Shown here: positions 35,268-47,899 of the stretch, one piece after another | Layout of the letters: the number at the start of each line of letters is the position of its first letter | Position numbering within the stretch: position 1 is the stretch's first letter | Origin: Adineta ricciae | Taxonomy: Eukaryota > Rotifera > Eurotatoria > Adinetida > Adinetidae | Assembly (NCBI GenBank): GCA_905250025.1 | Contig: CAJNOJ010000286.1 | Location: 1 to 64,000, forward strand | DNA length: 64,000 bases | Direction of reading: 5' to 3' | The notes under the pieces: model-generated | What the model was told of the DNA's origin: nothing | The model's database searches: none | The model's input: the letters and a program-made list of their open reading frames with translations, nothing else | Program-made: the position numbers and the translations under genes

Positions 35268-36924
35268 ATGACGAAAGCAAACAGTGAATCACGAAGAACG
35301 CTGTCTATGTATGTAAATAATATCTACGAATAGAAATATTTCAAGTTTGTGCCTTAGTTACTGCTGTAATTTAAAAAGAGAGATCCTGTGTGGCATACTA
35401 TTGATTATTATTATCGCAGCCATCGTTGTAAGCGTTTTAATTCCGACCGTTATTGTCAAAAAGAATAAAACTGGATCTTCATCAACAATAACAACAACAA
35501 CTACTGCTGCTGCGAGTAAACCAACCATAATAACAACAACGGATCGAGGTATAAACTAGCGTAGTATTTGTTCTATTGCATGAATATGTATAGTGTACAC
35601 AAGATCTGATATGCGATAGGAATTTCTGAGGAATTTGTTTCCGCAGTAAATGCATAAAAGATAATCTTACGGTAAACGTATAAGGGATGTTATATCGAGC
35701 ATATCTTCTATAATTTCCGTGATATCCAATATGACACTTTGAAAAGGAGATCATCCAGTTCAGTATTTGCCTATTTCTCAATCATCAGGAAGTAGAGATA
35801 TAAGTTAACGATACTCGATTGAGTTTCAACTGCAAGCAATAGAAGAACAGATTGTGATTTGATTTGCTCACGCTCGATCAAGATCGGCATATTTGAAGGG
35901 TGTGGGTGTAGTATCATCTTTCTTTTCGAAATTCGAACCATTTCACAGCTTGATACATAAGTAATATTTGGATTATTGTGAACGTTGCCCGATAGCCCTA
36001 TTTTAGTACCCTAATTTCATTTCAGCTGCGATGTTTCATAATCAAGTGACTTATTCAACTAATTCTAATCGACAATCAATTGCTGCGATGGATTTAAATA
36101 ATGACGATATGCCTGATATTGTAGTTGCAATGTTTGGAGGATCCACAATTAATATTTTCTTCAACACTCGAAATGGTACTTTTAATAAACGAATGAGCTA
36201 TGCAACTGGCACTCATCCACTCGGAGTAGCGTTAGGAGATGTTACTGGTGATAATAAGGCTGATATTGTTGTTGCAAACAACGCAGATTACACCGTTAGT
36301 GTTCTTCATAATGTGGGCGACGGTACCTTTCTGTCTCAAAGCACATTCCTTGGTCAAACTGCTTACACAGCTGGTGCTTATGCACAGGCGCCAATAGTAG
36401 CCGACCTGAATGATGATAAGAGACCTGATATAGTTGCCGTCAATGGTGATTCAAACACTACTAGTATTTTCTTCAATGCAGGTAATGGTACGTTTCTAAA
36501 TCAAACTATATATGCTGTTGGCTCTACACCATCATCAGTAGCTGTTTGTGATGTTAACTTAGACACTAAACCTGATATTGTCGTTTTGAATCAACGTTGG
36601 AATAGCGTCAGTATTCTCCTTAATGTGGGCAATGGTACATTTCTCGACCAAAGAACATATACCGTTGGCAACATGCCAAATTCATTAGCCATCGCTGACA
36701 TGAACTTGGATACGAAACCTGACATTGTTGTAACCAACTGGGCTTCGCACACTATCAGTGTGCTCCTCAATGCAGGCAAGGGTACATTTCCCAATCAAAT
36801 CAGTTATACAACTGGCAGACATCCTGTCCCGTTAGCAGTGCTTAATTTGAATGGTGATAACAAACCAGATGTTGTTGTTGCCAACTCTGGTTCCAATAAT
36901 ATCGGTGTTTTCTTGCATCGTTAG
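35268..36924 (+). CDS. VCBS/FG-GAP-repeat membrane protein (copy B, full)
   Basis: Type II-like surface protein. Proposed exons 35268-35308, 35346-35548 and 36026-36924 keep frame (381 aa). Short cytoplasmic tail (MTKANSESRRTLS), membrane anchor (LLIIIIAAIVVSVLIPTVIV), a Ser/Thr-rich stalk (SSSTITTTTTAAASKPTIIT), then about six VCBS/FG-GAP units with D-x-N-x-D-x-x-x-D calcium-loop motifs (MDLNNDDMPDIVVA, GDVTGDNKADIVVA, CDVNLDTKPDIVVL, ADMNLDTKPDIVVT, LNLNGDNKPDVVVA) and GNGTF turns. The calcium-binding acidic residues are intact, consistent with a folded beta-propeller outside the cell. The 477-nt intron is long for this window. The binding partner is unknown. The first 41-nt exon is a prediction. 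Confidence 0.82.
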
Positions 36925-38782
36925 ACATTAATTATGAGCTCGTTTCATTATTTTATTCACCATGACATCACATTCCAAACATACTCTTTCCTTTTGTGAT
37001 GTTTCTAATTGTTGCTTCGTATTTGAAGAAAAATTCACCAATATCTTCATGGCTTTTTCAACTTAAAAGTCTATGTTGTATTATTTTGTCAATAAAATAA
37101 TTCAGTGCAAAATCATTTCCAGCACTTAACGTCAGATTCGTTGATTGTTTCAAGCTTGCTGATCCTTGTAAGATTTCTAGAACATGTAAATCTTCTTGTG
37201 TCGCACATCAGTCGTCTTTAAAGAAACATTCACTTTTTTATAGGATAATAGAGAATGACTTTCTATTTCATTATTTTATACACCTACGATCATAATTATA
37301 GGAATCTCATAGAAGATTAATTTTGTATAAAACTCAATTAATGGTTGAGGTACAGTAAGCAGCAAAATTTAATGTTTCAATTTTCTTTTCTGTCGCTATA
37401 AAAGTTGTGTTAAAATAGTAAGTATGTCACAGGATACTGCGTGAAAGGTCCAATAATTTATAGAACAGTGCTCATTGAAAGATAGCATCGCCGTGAGAAC
37501 AGTTTACGCTACATCGAGAAAACTATTTTTCTATATTAATAAGAAATTCTCAGATAGGATCTTGTAGCAAACTGCATCGTTTGACACAACTTGCGCAGCG
37601 ATAGAAAATGACATGTAACGGGTGATTATCTACTGAGTCTCTACCAACAGTTAAGTATTGCATGAGATTAACTTTTTCTATCAAAACTTTTTGATTGTAG
37701 TAGCAAATGTGAGATTCTTCTTCATTGCGTTGACGATGCCAGAATTGACAAATATTATTGAATCAAAGAAGACGCCTTGGAGAAAGCCGAAGGGCAGAGA
37801 ACGAAATAAAAAGAAAAGTAATGAATTAGCAGAAACAGACTCCTGATAAAAAGCAATAGATTTTGTACCTGAAGCAAGGATATAAAAAGTAACGTTCTGT
37901 TCTTTTGTCTGATCTTGAACATTAAAAACATAGACGGGTACATTTTGATATTGTTTAAACTTCGGAAGACAACTTTCTACTGTAAAATAATATTTTCCTT
38001 TATATTCATATTCCCTGTTATTCTCCAAGAAAATGATCCTTTCATAAGATTCCAATACGTAAGTAGAGTGCGTTCGAAATGATTTAGAACGCTTATAACT
38101 ATATAGTAACAGCCAACTCAGTCTACTTTTCGACTGTTCAAATGAAACTTTTCTCGCTGATTAATATATTGAACTTATAAAATAGGCAATAACTATTGAG
38201 CTGCTTATCCTCATCATTAAGAATATTCATCAAAGCAATCTTAACGTTTCATCTGATATAAAGTAAAGAGCTTTTTTTAATTGTCTTTAGTCTTCTGTTT
38301 TGTTCTCTCATCCTACTGATTCATGTACAAGATACAGATCAAAATTGACTACTACGAAACGGTCAGGTTTTTTCATGAAAGATATTTCGAAGTTTGACAA
38401 TCCTGTAAATCTTCTCCTATAGATGATTGATGACAGGTCATAAGTAAGATTAGATTTTTCAATATTACTCATTTCTTTACTTTCTTGATGTTTGATCTTT
38501 GCCATAGACCAGACAAAACATTCTGCTCTGATAACAGCTGACAGATCGAGAGGATTCTTTTTTTTTGGTGTTACATATGTTGATACAGACTGTCAAGGAA
38601 ATTAATCTTTCTGTCATAAAACAAAAAGAGTATTATAATGTCTGTTCTAGATTTGTCTCAACGCATCAATAAGAAAAAAAACGTAAGGGCGTGTAACTAA
38701 CGATTCTGTTCCATTTTAATATAATCGCACCTTCACAAACGATCCGAAAATTTTCCGTTTATCTAAATAAATTTCAAGTATC
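36925..38782. other. spacer between VCBS gene and receptor
   Basis: Counterpart of 10106-11876; apart from the minus-strand frame listed separately nothing is supported. Confidence 0.45.
37681..38055 (-). CDS. possible small unidentified protein
   Basis: Open minus-strand frame of 124 codons with a hydrophilic first half (YEYKGKYYFTVESCLPKFKQ, then VPVYVFNVQDQT) and a hydrophobic second half (NSLLFFLFRSLPFGFLQGVF). The first half looks protein-like. The homologous stretch in copy A (about 10880-11170) has stops and a 31-bp deletion, so either copy A is dead or the frame is fortuitous. The protein may also be a last exon of a longer gene. No family recognised. Confidence 0.3.
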   Translation of the reverse strand: MESYERIIFLENNREYEYKGKYYFTVESCLPKFKQYQNVPVYVFNVQDQTKEQNVTFYILASGTKSIAFYQESVSANSLLFFLFRSLPFGFLQGVFFDSIIFVNSGIVNAMKKNLTFATTIKKF

Positions 38783-39706
38783 ATGGTAGATTTAAAAACC
38801 GGTCTTGCTCAATTCAATATTTATACTGGAATATTGCTTATGATCATTGGCATATTTGGAAATATTTCCAATATGATTGTCTTCTGTAAAACGAATCTTC
38901 AACATCCAACTACTTACATACTGTTTTGTACTTCGTGTGCCAGTTTATCATATCTATCGATAGGTTTGTTTACAAGAGTGATCACCACTGGGTTTTTGAT
39001 TGATTGGACGACAATGAACATGAGCTGGTGCCGTGCTCGCTTATATTTTGCTCACGTGATTGTACTTAGTTCTGTTTGTTTCACGTGTTATGCATCTATT
39101 AATCAGTTCTTCTCGACTTCTCAGAAAGAGAAATTGCGTCGATTGAGTAATTTAACTCGTGCTCGATATGCAACGTTTCTTATTCTTGTCACATGCTTCT
39201 TACATCATCTACCACTTGCAATATTAGCACAACAGATTCCCAATGGAACTGGAGGTGTTGTTTGCAATCCTGTGATCAATCCTTATTTAAGAGGCTATAT
39301 TTCATACTTTATTGTTCCATTTGTATTATCTCTTATTCCAGTTACTTTTTTAATTATTGTTGGTGCGTTGACATACCATAATGTGAGTATGTTACAAGGT
39401 ACCAATTCGCGACAACGTGCTCAACGTCACCTCGTATCGATGATTCTTCTCCAAACAGTTTCAATTACTATTGGATCACTTCCATATGGTTTACAAAGCT
39501 TATACTCGGCTATCACGACATATGTAGTTAAAGATAGTAATCGAAAAGTCGTTGAAGATGCCATCTTTCAAATTGTTAACACTACGTATTATATCCCACA
39601 CGCTTTCTCATTTTTTATTTATCTGATTTCATCGGCAACATTTCGTGATCAAGTGAAAACAATTTTACATTTATCTCCGAAAGAAAATCGTGTGACACCG
39701 TTTTAA
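38783..39706 (+). CDS. rhodopsin-like receptor (copy B, C-terminally truncated)
   Basis: Homolog of 11877-12863 with about 4% protein difference; all seven helices are present (307 aa). One T-to-A change turns TTA (Leu in copy A) into TAA at 39704-39706, removing the last 21 residues, including the basic HTKKEHMHTLT tail. The frame after the stop remains open up to the original TAG with matching codons, so the mutation is recent. Loss of the tail could change desensitisation or trafficking but should leave the seven-helix core intact. Confidence 0.82.
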   Translation: MVDLKTGLAQFNIYTGILLMIIGIFGNISNMIVFCKTNLQHPTTYILFCTSCASLSYLSIGLFTRVITTGFLIDWTTMNMSWCRARLYFAHVIVLSSVCFTCYASINQFFSTSQKEKLRRLSNLTRARYATFLILVTCFLHHLPLAILAQQIPNGTGGVVCNPVINPYLRGYISYFIVPFVLSLIPVTFLIIVGALTYHNVSMLQGTNSRQRAQRHLVSMILLQTVSITIGSLPYGLQSLYSAITTYVVKDSNRKVVEDAIFQIVNTTYYIPHAFSFFIYLISSATFRDQVKTILHLSPKENRVTPF

Positions 39707-40920
39707 CCAACAGGTACTGGTTTACGTGATATTCAAACAAAAAAAGAACATATTCATACATTAACATAGAAGATCAATATTAGTTAGTAACACTACAGTA
39801 GTTTATATCCTACAAATTGTCTATGTTGTGATTTCTTTTTTTTTAATTGTTGGGTATTAAAGTGTGTTAAACACATCAGTACTTTTGTCACATGTTCGAT
39901 TTATTTTATTATCAAGAAATAATTAAGAAAAAAAGTATAACAATAGTGAAAGTGACGAAAGTATTTTGAATGTTATAATGTATGATATAAGACAAATAAA
40001 ATAACATAAAAACAATTCATTTGATCTATAAGATAGAATCGATCTATACAATAAAACTCATTCGAATCTATATCGGTTCTCGGTCTATTTAATGATGTAC
40101 AACAATAGTCAAGAAATCATTTCTCATAAGTTTTCATTCTACATTCAAATTGAGATGTTTTCCTCTTTATGATTAACATTTCCTTAGAAATTTATTTGAA
40201 ATTTATAAATCAAATGACAAAACAGAATTAGCAAACAATTGATTCGATTCTTTTCCTGTCTGCTCATTATCATCCACAACTATTTCACGTTTTTTCGATG
40301 TATGAACTTTTAACAAATCAGTCGCAGAGATATTGAAAAATTCTTATAGAAACATCAAAATAGGAAAAAATGAGATGATGATTATGCGAATGAACTCGAA
40401 CAAGCGTTATTGGAATATAACACAACTATCCTCATATAAATATCAGTTACATTTTTGTTTTTTTCTTACTAATTAACATTGATAGACAAATATTTTCATT
40501 GATCAAAGCAAGTGAGGATAAAGAAAATGATTCTGGTTGATCGATATTTCTTGTTAAAAATTATTAATGATACTTTTTCATTCGCCTTTTTTCTCCTTTT
40601 GAACTTAAAAATAAATTTCGAAAAGTACGACTGATTTTTTTTCCACTATAAAAGTGTCTTTTCGAATACGAAAAAAGGACAAATACAAAGTGATGTTATG
40701 CATCAATACTCACATGAAACGAAAAAAAGTAACATGCTTGCTTAAAACGAATCATTCTCGAAAAATCTGCATTACAAGTGATACAAGTCAACGTGTATTT
40801 GGGGTTTATTTTTTTCACATCGCCTTTCTCCTCAATACATTAGAATTATAACAAGTATTTACGATAAGTAAAATTGACTTCTAATATTTCTCATCATATT
40901 TTTGTTACATTAATAAAAAA
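39707..40920. other. spacer, no supported gene
   Basis: Counterpart of 12864-13902. The first 60 bases are the former tail codons of the receptor. Confidence 0.5.
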
Positions 40921-42462
40921 ATGACGTTTGATAAATTATCTCAATATTCACAACCATCATATCTTATGATTGGATTAGATTTAACCAATGAATTGATAAA
41001 TCAACAAAATTTATTAAAACTTCACGAAATATTCAATAAGATTAAAGATTGCGAGAATTTTATTGAAAAACAATCCGATGAAAAGAAAATTATTGTTATT
41101 ATTTCTGGACACATATCTCTCGCTGAAATAAATCAATTAGAAAAATATTCAAACATCGACACAATTTATCAGTTCGTGCAATCCAATGATCAAAACGAAC
41201 AACTCAAATGTATTTATATGAAAAAAGTCACACGACCTTACACAGAAACAATCGTTGAATTATTGAAAAAATTTTGGTTTCTTGTCGGTTTAGCTTTTGT
41301 CGTAGTACTTGCCGCTCTATTTCCATCTATAGGTGCATCAAATGGACCACTTCATGCTGAATATACATTGAAATGGGGATGTGTTATCGTGATCTTTTTA
41401 CTTAGTGGTTTAGGTTTACCAACAAGAACACTCAAAAATGAATTATTTCACTATCGTTTACATATTTTCACTCAAACATTTAATCTCGTTTTTATTCCAT
41501 TGATTGTCTTTGGAATTTGTTTATTACTCGCTAAAACATCATTCAATAAGATATTTATCGCTGGTATTATCACTATGGCCTGTACTTCTACGACTATTTC
41601 AAGTAATGTAAGTGTTGATAGAAATATTGATATTCGACGAGAAAAAAATCTAATTTGATTTTAGGTGATTATGACAAAAAATGCTGGAGGAAATGAAGCT
41701 GCAGCATTAGTTAATGCCGTATTAGGTAATGTACTTGGTATAGTGGTATCACCTGCCTTAATTTGGCTTTTTATGTCAAATTCGGATTTGAATGTTTTAA
41801 ATGAACCATATCGAATACAAGATTATCTAAATGTATTGATGAATTTAAGTATAACGGTGTTGATTCCTCTCATTGTTGGACAAATTATTCATTTTGTTTG
41901 GACCGAACAAGTTACAATATTGAAACAACGGTTTCATTTTACAGAATTGAATAGTCTCGCATTATTATGTTTACTTTGGTCTATTTTATGTGATTTATTT
42001 CAAAGTGATTCATTCAAAAAGGTGAAAATTATCGATATTTTAGTGATTATCATCCTTAATGCATCATTCTACATTTCATTTTCTTTATTAGCAATGTTTT
42101 TTGCAAGAGTACCTAATGTTTTCCGATGTTGCAAACGAAATCAACATAATGATAATACACCATTATTAATAAATTCAATCGATCATCATGAAAAGACATG
42201 GATTAACCGATGGCGATTCTCTCGAGAAGATACGATAGCGATTATGTTTTGTGGTGCAACAAAAACTGTAGCAAAAGGTGTACCATTAATCAATGCTGTT
42301 AATTCAGCACATAATCAGCAATTGATTGGTCTATTGGCATTACCATTGATATTTTATCATGTTGAACAATTAATTATCGGTGCTGTTGAAGTTTTCCTAC
42401 TTCAATATTGGATGAAATCGGAATATAAGAGAAATACAGAAGAATTTATTGGAAAAAATTAG
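40921..42462 (+). CDS. SLC10A7-like transporter with an N-terminal extra domain (copy B)
   Basis: Exons 40921-41607 and 41665-42462; 494 aa, same length as copy A. The transporter motifs GLGLPTRTL, CTSTTISSN, NAGGNEAAA and FCGATKTVAKGVP are unchanged. The N-terminal module is also retained (CENFIEK, IIVIISGHISLAEINQLEKY) with several conservative replacements, so it appears to be under constraint and truly part of the protein. The intron is shorter (57 versus 76 nt) and poorly alignable beyond the splice sites. Likely a plasma- or Golgi-membrane protein; substrate unknown. Confidence 0.88.
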
Positions 42463-43444
42463 AATAGATTCACATTTTTCATTTTCCAATTGACTTTCTA
42501 TTGTTGTTTTAACAAACAATTGAAAACATCATCTATCAATAAATAAATGAAATCAGCAATTCTTAATAAATAGGTAATATTTATCGTTTTCAATATCTAT
42601 TAAAGCACAAAACTTGTTGATCTCTTCAGAATATTCAAGTTCATCAGAAAAATGTATAAATAAACGAATAGATTTCTCACAAACATTCATTCTATCTGAG
42701 TCAAATTCATAAAAAAAAACACAATCAAAATCGCAATAAATCATATAGTAATATATGTTCAAGTGATTTACAATTTTTCTAATAACGATAAAATACTTTC
42801 TAACTGTAATGTTTTACATAACTGCGAGATGCTTTTAAAGATGAAATAAATTCCGGTCGGATTATGTTTTATTTATGGAAGATTTACCGAATAATCAATG
42901 AACAAATGGTAATAAGGAGATGGTGATGTTAATTTAGAGAGAACGAATTTTTCTTAATTCAAAAATGCAACAACTTTGCCTGTACTTGTTGAACGAACCA
43001 TTTTCTTTATCTTATGTAAACAGAACGAATGATAATTAATTAATGACTTCGTTCAAAAAGATAATCAACTGATATTATAACTAAAAATGTAACTGTAAGT
43101 GTTTTGTTTTTGAATACGAAATGTGTTGAAATTTATTTTCACATTTTAAACTTGACCAAATCTAATTAGATACATATCTTGAGTTAAAAAGCAAGTCAAG
43201 TATGTAATTTACTTTTATTTTTGCATTCAATACTCATTATATCTGCATATACCATCAATTGATGCATTTTCAATAGGTAGTTTACGTCGTTTTGCGCACA
43301 GTCATTAAGCACCTTATGATTAATTATAACATTTTCGTTTTTTTTTATTTCTCATATATATATTTTTATCCTAACCGAGTAGTACATATTTGATTGTATG
43401 ATACAATCATTTCTATTTTTGTGTTGATTGTGATTGTATTTCTT
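42463..43444. other. spacer, no supported gene
   Basis: Counterpart of 15464-17834 but about 1.3 kb shorter. The region just before 43445 is open in the iGluR frame but lacks an ATG. Confidence 0.5.
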
Positions 43445-46006
43445 ATGTGGAAATTTTATTTAATATTTTTACAATTTCTTCATTTTGTTGAATCAACTTG
43501 GCCAATTTCTTCTTCATCAAATGTTCAAATTTTGGGTTTATTTGAAACTATTTCAAATGATTCCGAATTAAGTTTTATACCAAGACAATGTCATGCAATG
43601 TTTCAATCCGCAATAATTCTTTCTCAACGATACAATATAAAAGTTAATAATCAATCAATTGGATGTCAAATAGGACAAACAAAAGGTAATTCAATCTATG
43701 CTCTTAATCATACATGTCGAAGTTTAACAACTTCAAATATTATTGGTGTTATTGGTCCACCATATTCAAGAGAAGCTCATGTTATTGCTGCATTTGCTAA
43801 AGAAATTAATATTCCAGTTATTTCTTATTCTGCAACTGATCCAACATTATCTGAACGAGAAACATATCCAAGTTTTTATCGTACAATTCCTTCAGATGGT
43901 TTAATTGCATTGAAAATTGTCGAATTATTTATTCGATTTAATTGGACATCATGTATAATTATTTATCAAAATGATCAATTCGGATCCAATGGTGCTGATA
44001 GTATTAGTGATGCATTTGATAAAAATAAGTTAACAATTACTGATTTTGTTGTATTTGACATGGCAACAGCAAGTATTCGAGGAAATTTCAAGGATACTTT
44101 AACTCATAGTTTATCACGAATTGTTCTCTTATGGGCAGATGAAACTCGTACATCGATTATTTTACAAACTGCACTTCTTAATGATCTTATTGGTCCACAT
44201 TTTCTTTGGATTTTAAGTGCAAATATTCCTCTCGATTCATTTAATGAAACTTATTACGATAAATTAATCGGTATATTAACAATTACAGCGACTGTTGGAA
44301 GTCAAATTAATACAACATTATTAAATGCAGCATATGAAATTTGGCAAGAATATGAACCGGAAACATTTCCTGGAACAGGTAATGTTTATGATCATGCGTT
44401 ATTTACATTTGATGGCACTTGGTTTTTAATTCAATCATTACAAAACTATTCTTATTCATTTCGAACGAATTCTACATTTTGTTTTGATATTCATTATGAT
44501 AATTTCGATCTACTTATGAAAAAATTGAATCAATTGCAATTTCTTGGTGTTACAGGTCCTATTCGATTCAATGAAAATGTAACTGATCGAATCGATGGAA
44601 ATATTTTTCTTATAAAAAATGTTCAATTGACTGCAAATGATATTAACTTTGTATCAGTTTTGAAATATGTCGATGAAAATGGTTGGCAAAAATATGACAA
44701 ATCAAGTGTGATTATCTGGCCGAATAATACATTAATTCCACCAACTGGTTTTCCTAAACTTGATGCAGTGAAATTGCGAATTGGTCTTATTCAATCAGCT
44801 CCATTTGTTATGACAAAAAATGTTATCGATGCATCCGGAAAAGAAAATGTTCAATTAGTTGGTTTTATTCTTGATTTTATTGATCGTTTACAAACTGTAA
44901 CTGGATTTATTCCTGAACTTGTCTTAGCACCATCGAATACAACATATGGTGGAATGATTCAAGCAGTTGTTGATAATGTTTATGATATTGTTATTGGTGA
45001 TATAACTGTTACTTCAACACGAAGAGAAATTGTAGATTTTTCAACTCCATTTTATGATAATACTTTTAGTGTTATTATTAAGAAAGATTCAACTGTAAAA
45101 TTAGATTATTTTTCATATTTAAAACCTTTTTCTCGTAATGTTTGGTTAACATTATTAGGTGCTTGGCTTTATGCTGCAATTATATTTTGGATATTGGAAC
45201 GAAATATCAATGATAGTTTAAGAGAAAAATCGACAATGTGCTCAATAATGTTAAGTATTTGGTATTCTTTATGTACAATTGTAGGTTTTGGAGTCGAATT
45301 TGCTGTACAAACAGCAGCTGGACGTATTTTAACATTTGGTTTATATATGCTGAGCATTGTTTTAGTTGCAACATATACAGCTAATTTAGCATCTGATTTA
45401 ACATTATTAAAATCTCAAGGAATTATATCTGGAATTGATGATCTTAAAAATGGAAAAATTCCATTTAGTCGAATAGGAATTCTTGTTAATTCATCATTTG
45501 AAGATTATTTTCTACGAGAAATTTCTTCTGGAAGTCGAAATTATTATCCATTAAAAGAACAGAATGAAATTTATACAAATTTGATTGAAAATCGAATTGA
45601 TGCATCGATTATGGACACAGGAATTTTACAATATGTTACGAATACACTCTATTGTGATTTAACATTAGTTGGAGCGACTTTTAATCCAAATGTTTATGCC
45701 ATTGTTATTCCTAAACAATGGTTATACACACGGACAATGGATGTACAGATTTTAGCATTAAAAGAAGCTGGATTTTTAAATGATTTAATAACAAAATGGT
45801 TTCAAGGACAAACATGTTCCGATTCTTCATCGGATAGTTCAACTGCGATTAGTATTTCCTCACTTGCTGGTTTATTTCTTACATTTTTAGTTATTACGGC
45901 TCTTGCGCTATTGCTTTTTTTATGGACAAAACGATTCACTATAAAAGATTATTTACGTCGAACCGAATTCAAAAAAAAACTCCAACGATACTTCAAATCC
46001 AAATGA
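43445..46006 (+). CDS. ionotropic glutamate receptor with GFG pore signature (copy B)
   Basis: 853-aa paralog or allele of the receptor at 17835, single exon, start chosen at ATG 43445 (MWKFYLIFLQFLHFVEST). Same architecture: ANF-type domain, S1 (Arg in STRREIVDFS), M1, pore loop, M3 (ATYTANLASDLT), S2 (MDTGILQY) and M4. The pore loop reads TIVGFGVEF (residues 611-619), closer to a potassium filter than copy A. In the amino-terminal domain a net 21-nt deletion removes a Cys-containing loop (copy A has NYCSVNSNISCLSRTN). At 45971-45979 a run of nine A's (eight in copy A) shifts the frame, so the protein ends KKLQRYFKSK instead of the QYL-ending tail, whose codons remain intact downstream. Confidence 0.9.
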   Translation: MWKFYLIFLQFLHFVESTWPISSSSNVQILGLFETISNDSELSFIPRQCHAMFQSAIILSQRYNIKVNNQSIGCQIGQTKGNSIYALNHTCRSLTTSNIIGVIGPPYSREAHVIAAFAKEINIPVISYSATDPTLSERETYPSFYRTIPSDGLIALKIVELFIRFNWTSCIIIYQNDQFGSNGADSISDAFDKNKLTITDFVVFDMATASIRGNFKDTLTHSLSRIVLLWADETRTSIILQTALLNDLIGPHFLWILSANIPLDSFNETYYDKLIGILTITATVGSQINTTLLNAAYEIWQEYEPETFPGTGNVYDHALFTFDGTWFLIQSLQNYSYSFRTNSTFCFDIHYDNFDLLMKKLNQLQFLGVTGPIRFNENVTDRIDGNIFLIKNVQLTANDINFVSVLKYVDENGWQKYDKSSVIIWPNNTLIPPTGFPKLDAVKLRIGLIQSAPFVMTKNVIDASGKENVQLVGFILDFIDRLQTVTGFIPELVLAPSNTTYGGMIQAVVDNVYDIVIGDITVTSTRREIVDFSTPFYDNTFSVIIKKDSTVKLDYFSYLKPFSRNVWLTLLGAWLYAAIIFWILERNINDSLREKSTMCSIMLSIWYSLCTIVGFGVEFAVQTAAGRILTFGLYMLSIVLVATYTANLASDLTLLKSQGIISGIDDLKNGKIPFSRIGILVNSSFEDYFLREISSGSRNYYPLKEQNEIYTNLIENRIDASIMDTGILQYVTNTLYCDLTLVGATFNPNVYAIVIPKQWLYTRTMDVQILALKEAGFLNDLITKWFQGQTCSDSSSDSSTAISISSLAGLFLTFLVITALALLLFLWTKRFTIKDYLRRTEFKKKLQRYFKSK

Positions 46007-46399
46007 ACTTAAATCACAATCGGTTACTACTCAATATTTGTAAAAACAAACAAACAAACTTGTCCTTCAGTATAGATAAACAAATTATTTTTTCAACAAT
46101 TGAATTCTACGTTTCGAAAGATGTGTAAACATAAGATTTATTCTGATTACCAGTAATTGAGCGAGTACGAGTATATTTGTACTAAATCACTTCTATGGTT
46201 TTTCACTATTAAAATTCACTCAAGGCTTTTCTAATAGTTCCTAAGAATTTTCGAGAACTTCAAACACAAAAGCTTTGTTCTTTTGCATAGAAACGATAAC
46301 ATTCACATTATCTCCTCGCTGAACGTATATTAACATAGTTCTGATTTGTTCAAGCAGTAAGATTCAAGGTCGAACAAACTATGATTCATCTTTTGTGTA
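46007..46399. other. 3' flank of the iGluR gene
   Basis: Begins with the out-of-frame former tail codons; the rest is non-coding. Confidence 0.5.
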
Positions 46400-47110
46400 G
46401 AAATACTATGCTGAATTGATTTGTTGAGTTCGATATCGATTCAGGTGAATTTCAATCAGAATATAAAGCAATTGATGGTGAAATCGTTCCGACGCGTACA
46501 CTAATAGATGGAGAACGAACATTGAATAAAAAAATAAGAATTGACTTCCTATAGTCATTATTGTAAAGAAACGATGTTGAATAAAGATAATAAAGAAAAG
46601 TGACAGTAGGACGAACAAATTTTGTTTCATTTATAGTTGATGGGTCAGTGAGAAGAGTCGCATAAGTCGTAACAAGAATAAGAATAACATTAGAAAGAAT
46701 TTCTATGAAATTGAAAATAATTTGTACCAAAACTATTATTGGAAATTGGTGATCAATTCGACGACGAACAAGTGGAACAACATAATCATTTATAAGACAA
46801 GTCTCTTTCTTAGTTGTATCTGACTGAATTAGAACAAAATGAATGAAACCTATGACATTTAACCATTGTTGTCATCGAGGATGACTTGAAATGGCAAAGT
46901 ATCAATCAATTACTGCTCAACATAAAGCACATAATAGACACGAAATTCTGCCGGATATCCTCGAAACTTACGATAGAATTCCGACAATGTTGGTCTAATC
47001 AGTAGTCATTAGACTTGTGATAACACAAGACAAAAGATCGGTTAGTAATTAAAGTATTTTAACAATGGATGATAATGTTAAACAAAAAGCATCTGAACTT
47101 TCTCGAAATG
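46400..47110 (-). pseudogene. possible decayed receptor gene (copy B)
   Basis: Minus-strand counterpart of 20816-21430. Pieces include FIHFVLIQSDTTKKETCLIN (like an extracellular loop 2), PIIVLVQIIFNFIEILSNVI (TM5-like) and TVTFLYYLYSTSFLYNN (TM7-like), interrupted by stops and frame changes. The GPCR assignment is a pattern-based guess. Confidence 0.35.
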
Positions 47111-47899
47111 TTCGCAGAGTGAATACTGTCGACATGTTTGACGACGAAATTTTATTGAAATGATTCCAGTAGAAAGAATTTATTAACGAGAAAACGTGAT
47201 TTTCTTTAATGAAAATCTATTTTGAAGGTAATTAAGACATGTTTTTGATCCGGAATAAAAGAAAATTAAACAATTGATTTCGCGAATTCATTTGTATCGA
47301 ACACGTAACATTTGTTCATCTAAACGTGGCTCTCACCCTCAACAGACTCTATCGTATCTCATTTACTTTTATAATTCGAAAACCGTACTACTTTCAAGTA
47401 ATTCTAATATTGAGATAAAAGTCTCTTTTAACAATTCATGATTTAATAATTCTTGGTTCTATATGATAATCTGACCCTTAGAAAAGATAAAGATATAGTC
47501 GTATTCGTTGAATGACATTGTAGATGTAAAGTACATAGAAGAATATTTAATGTGAGAACATTCTAAATCAATATCGAGTATTTCGAGATGAAAGAAATCT
47601 TCATGGAAAATTAATTCTACCATGAAATAATATTTCACAAGTTGGTTTTGGTAAATATTCGAAAGGACTTTGATCTCTGCTATTCTATTCAATTTGTCAG
47701 CAAACGCTTAACATATGTCGAAAAGATCTGGATTATATACGTTTACAATTCAATGGATGTGAATGTAAATTTAGTATCAAATCTCAGTCTCTGACAGATG
47801 AATTCGAAAAAGAACTTCTATTCATTCGTTTTGATGATAATCAGATCACAAATAGTGAAGTTTTATTACTAATTCCAAAAATTGTTATTGGGATCGTAA
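47111..47899. other. spacer, no supported gene
   Basis: Matches 21500-22560 with deletions. AT-rich; no conserved frames. Confidence 0.45.
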
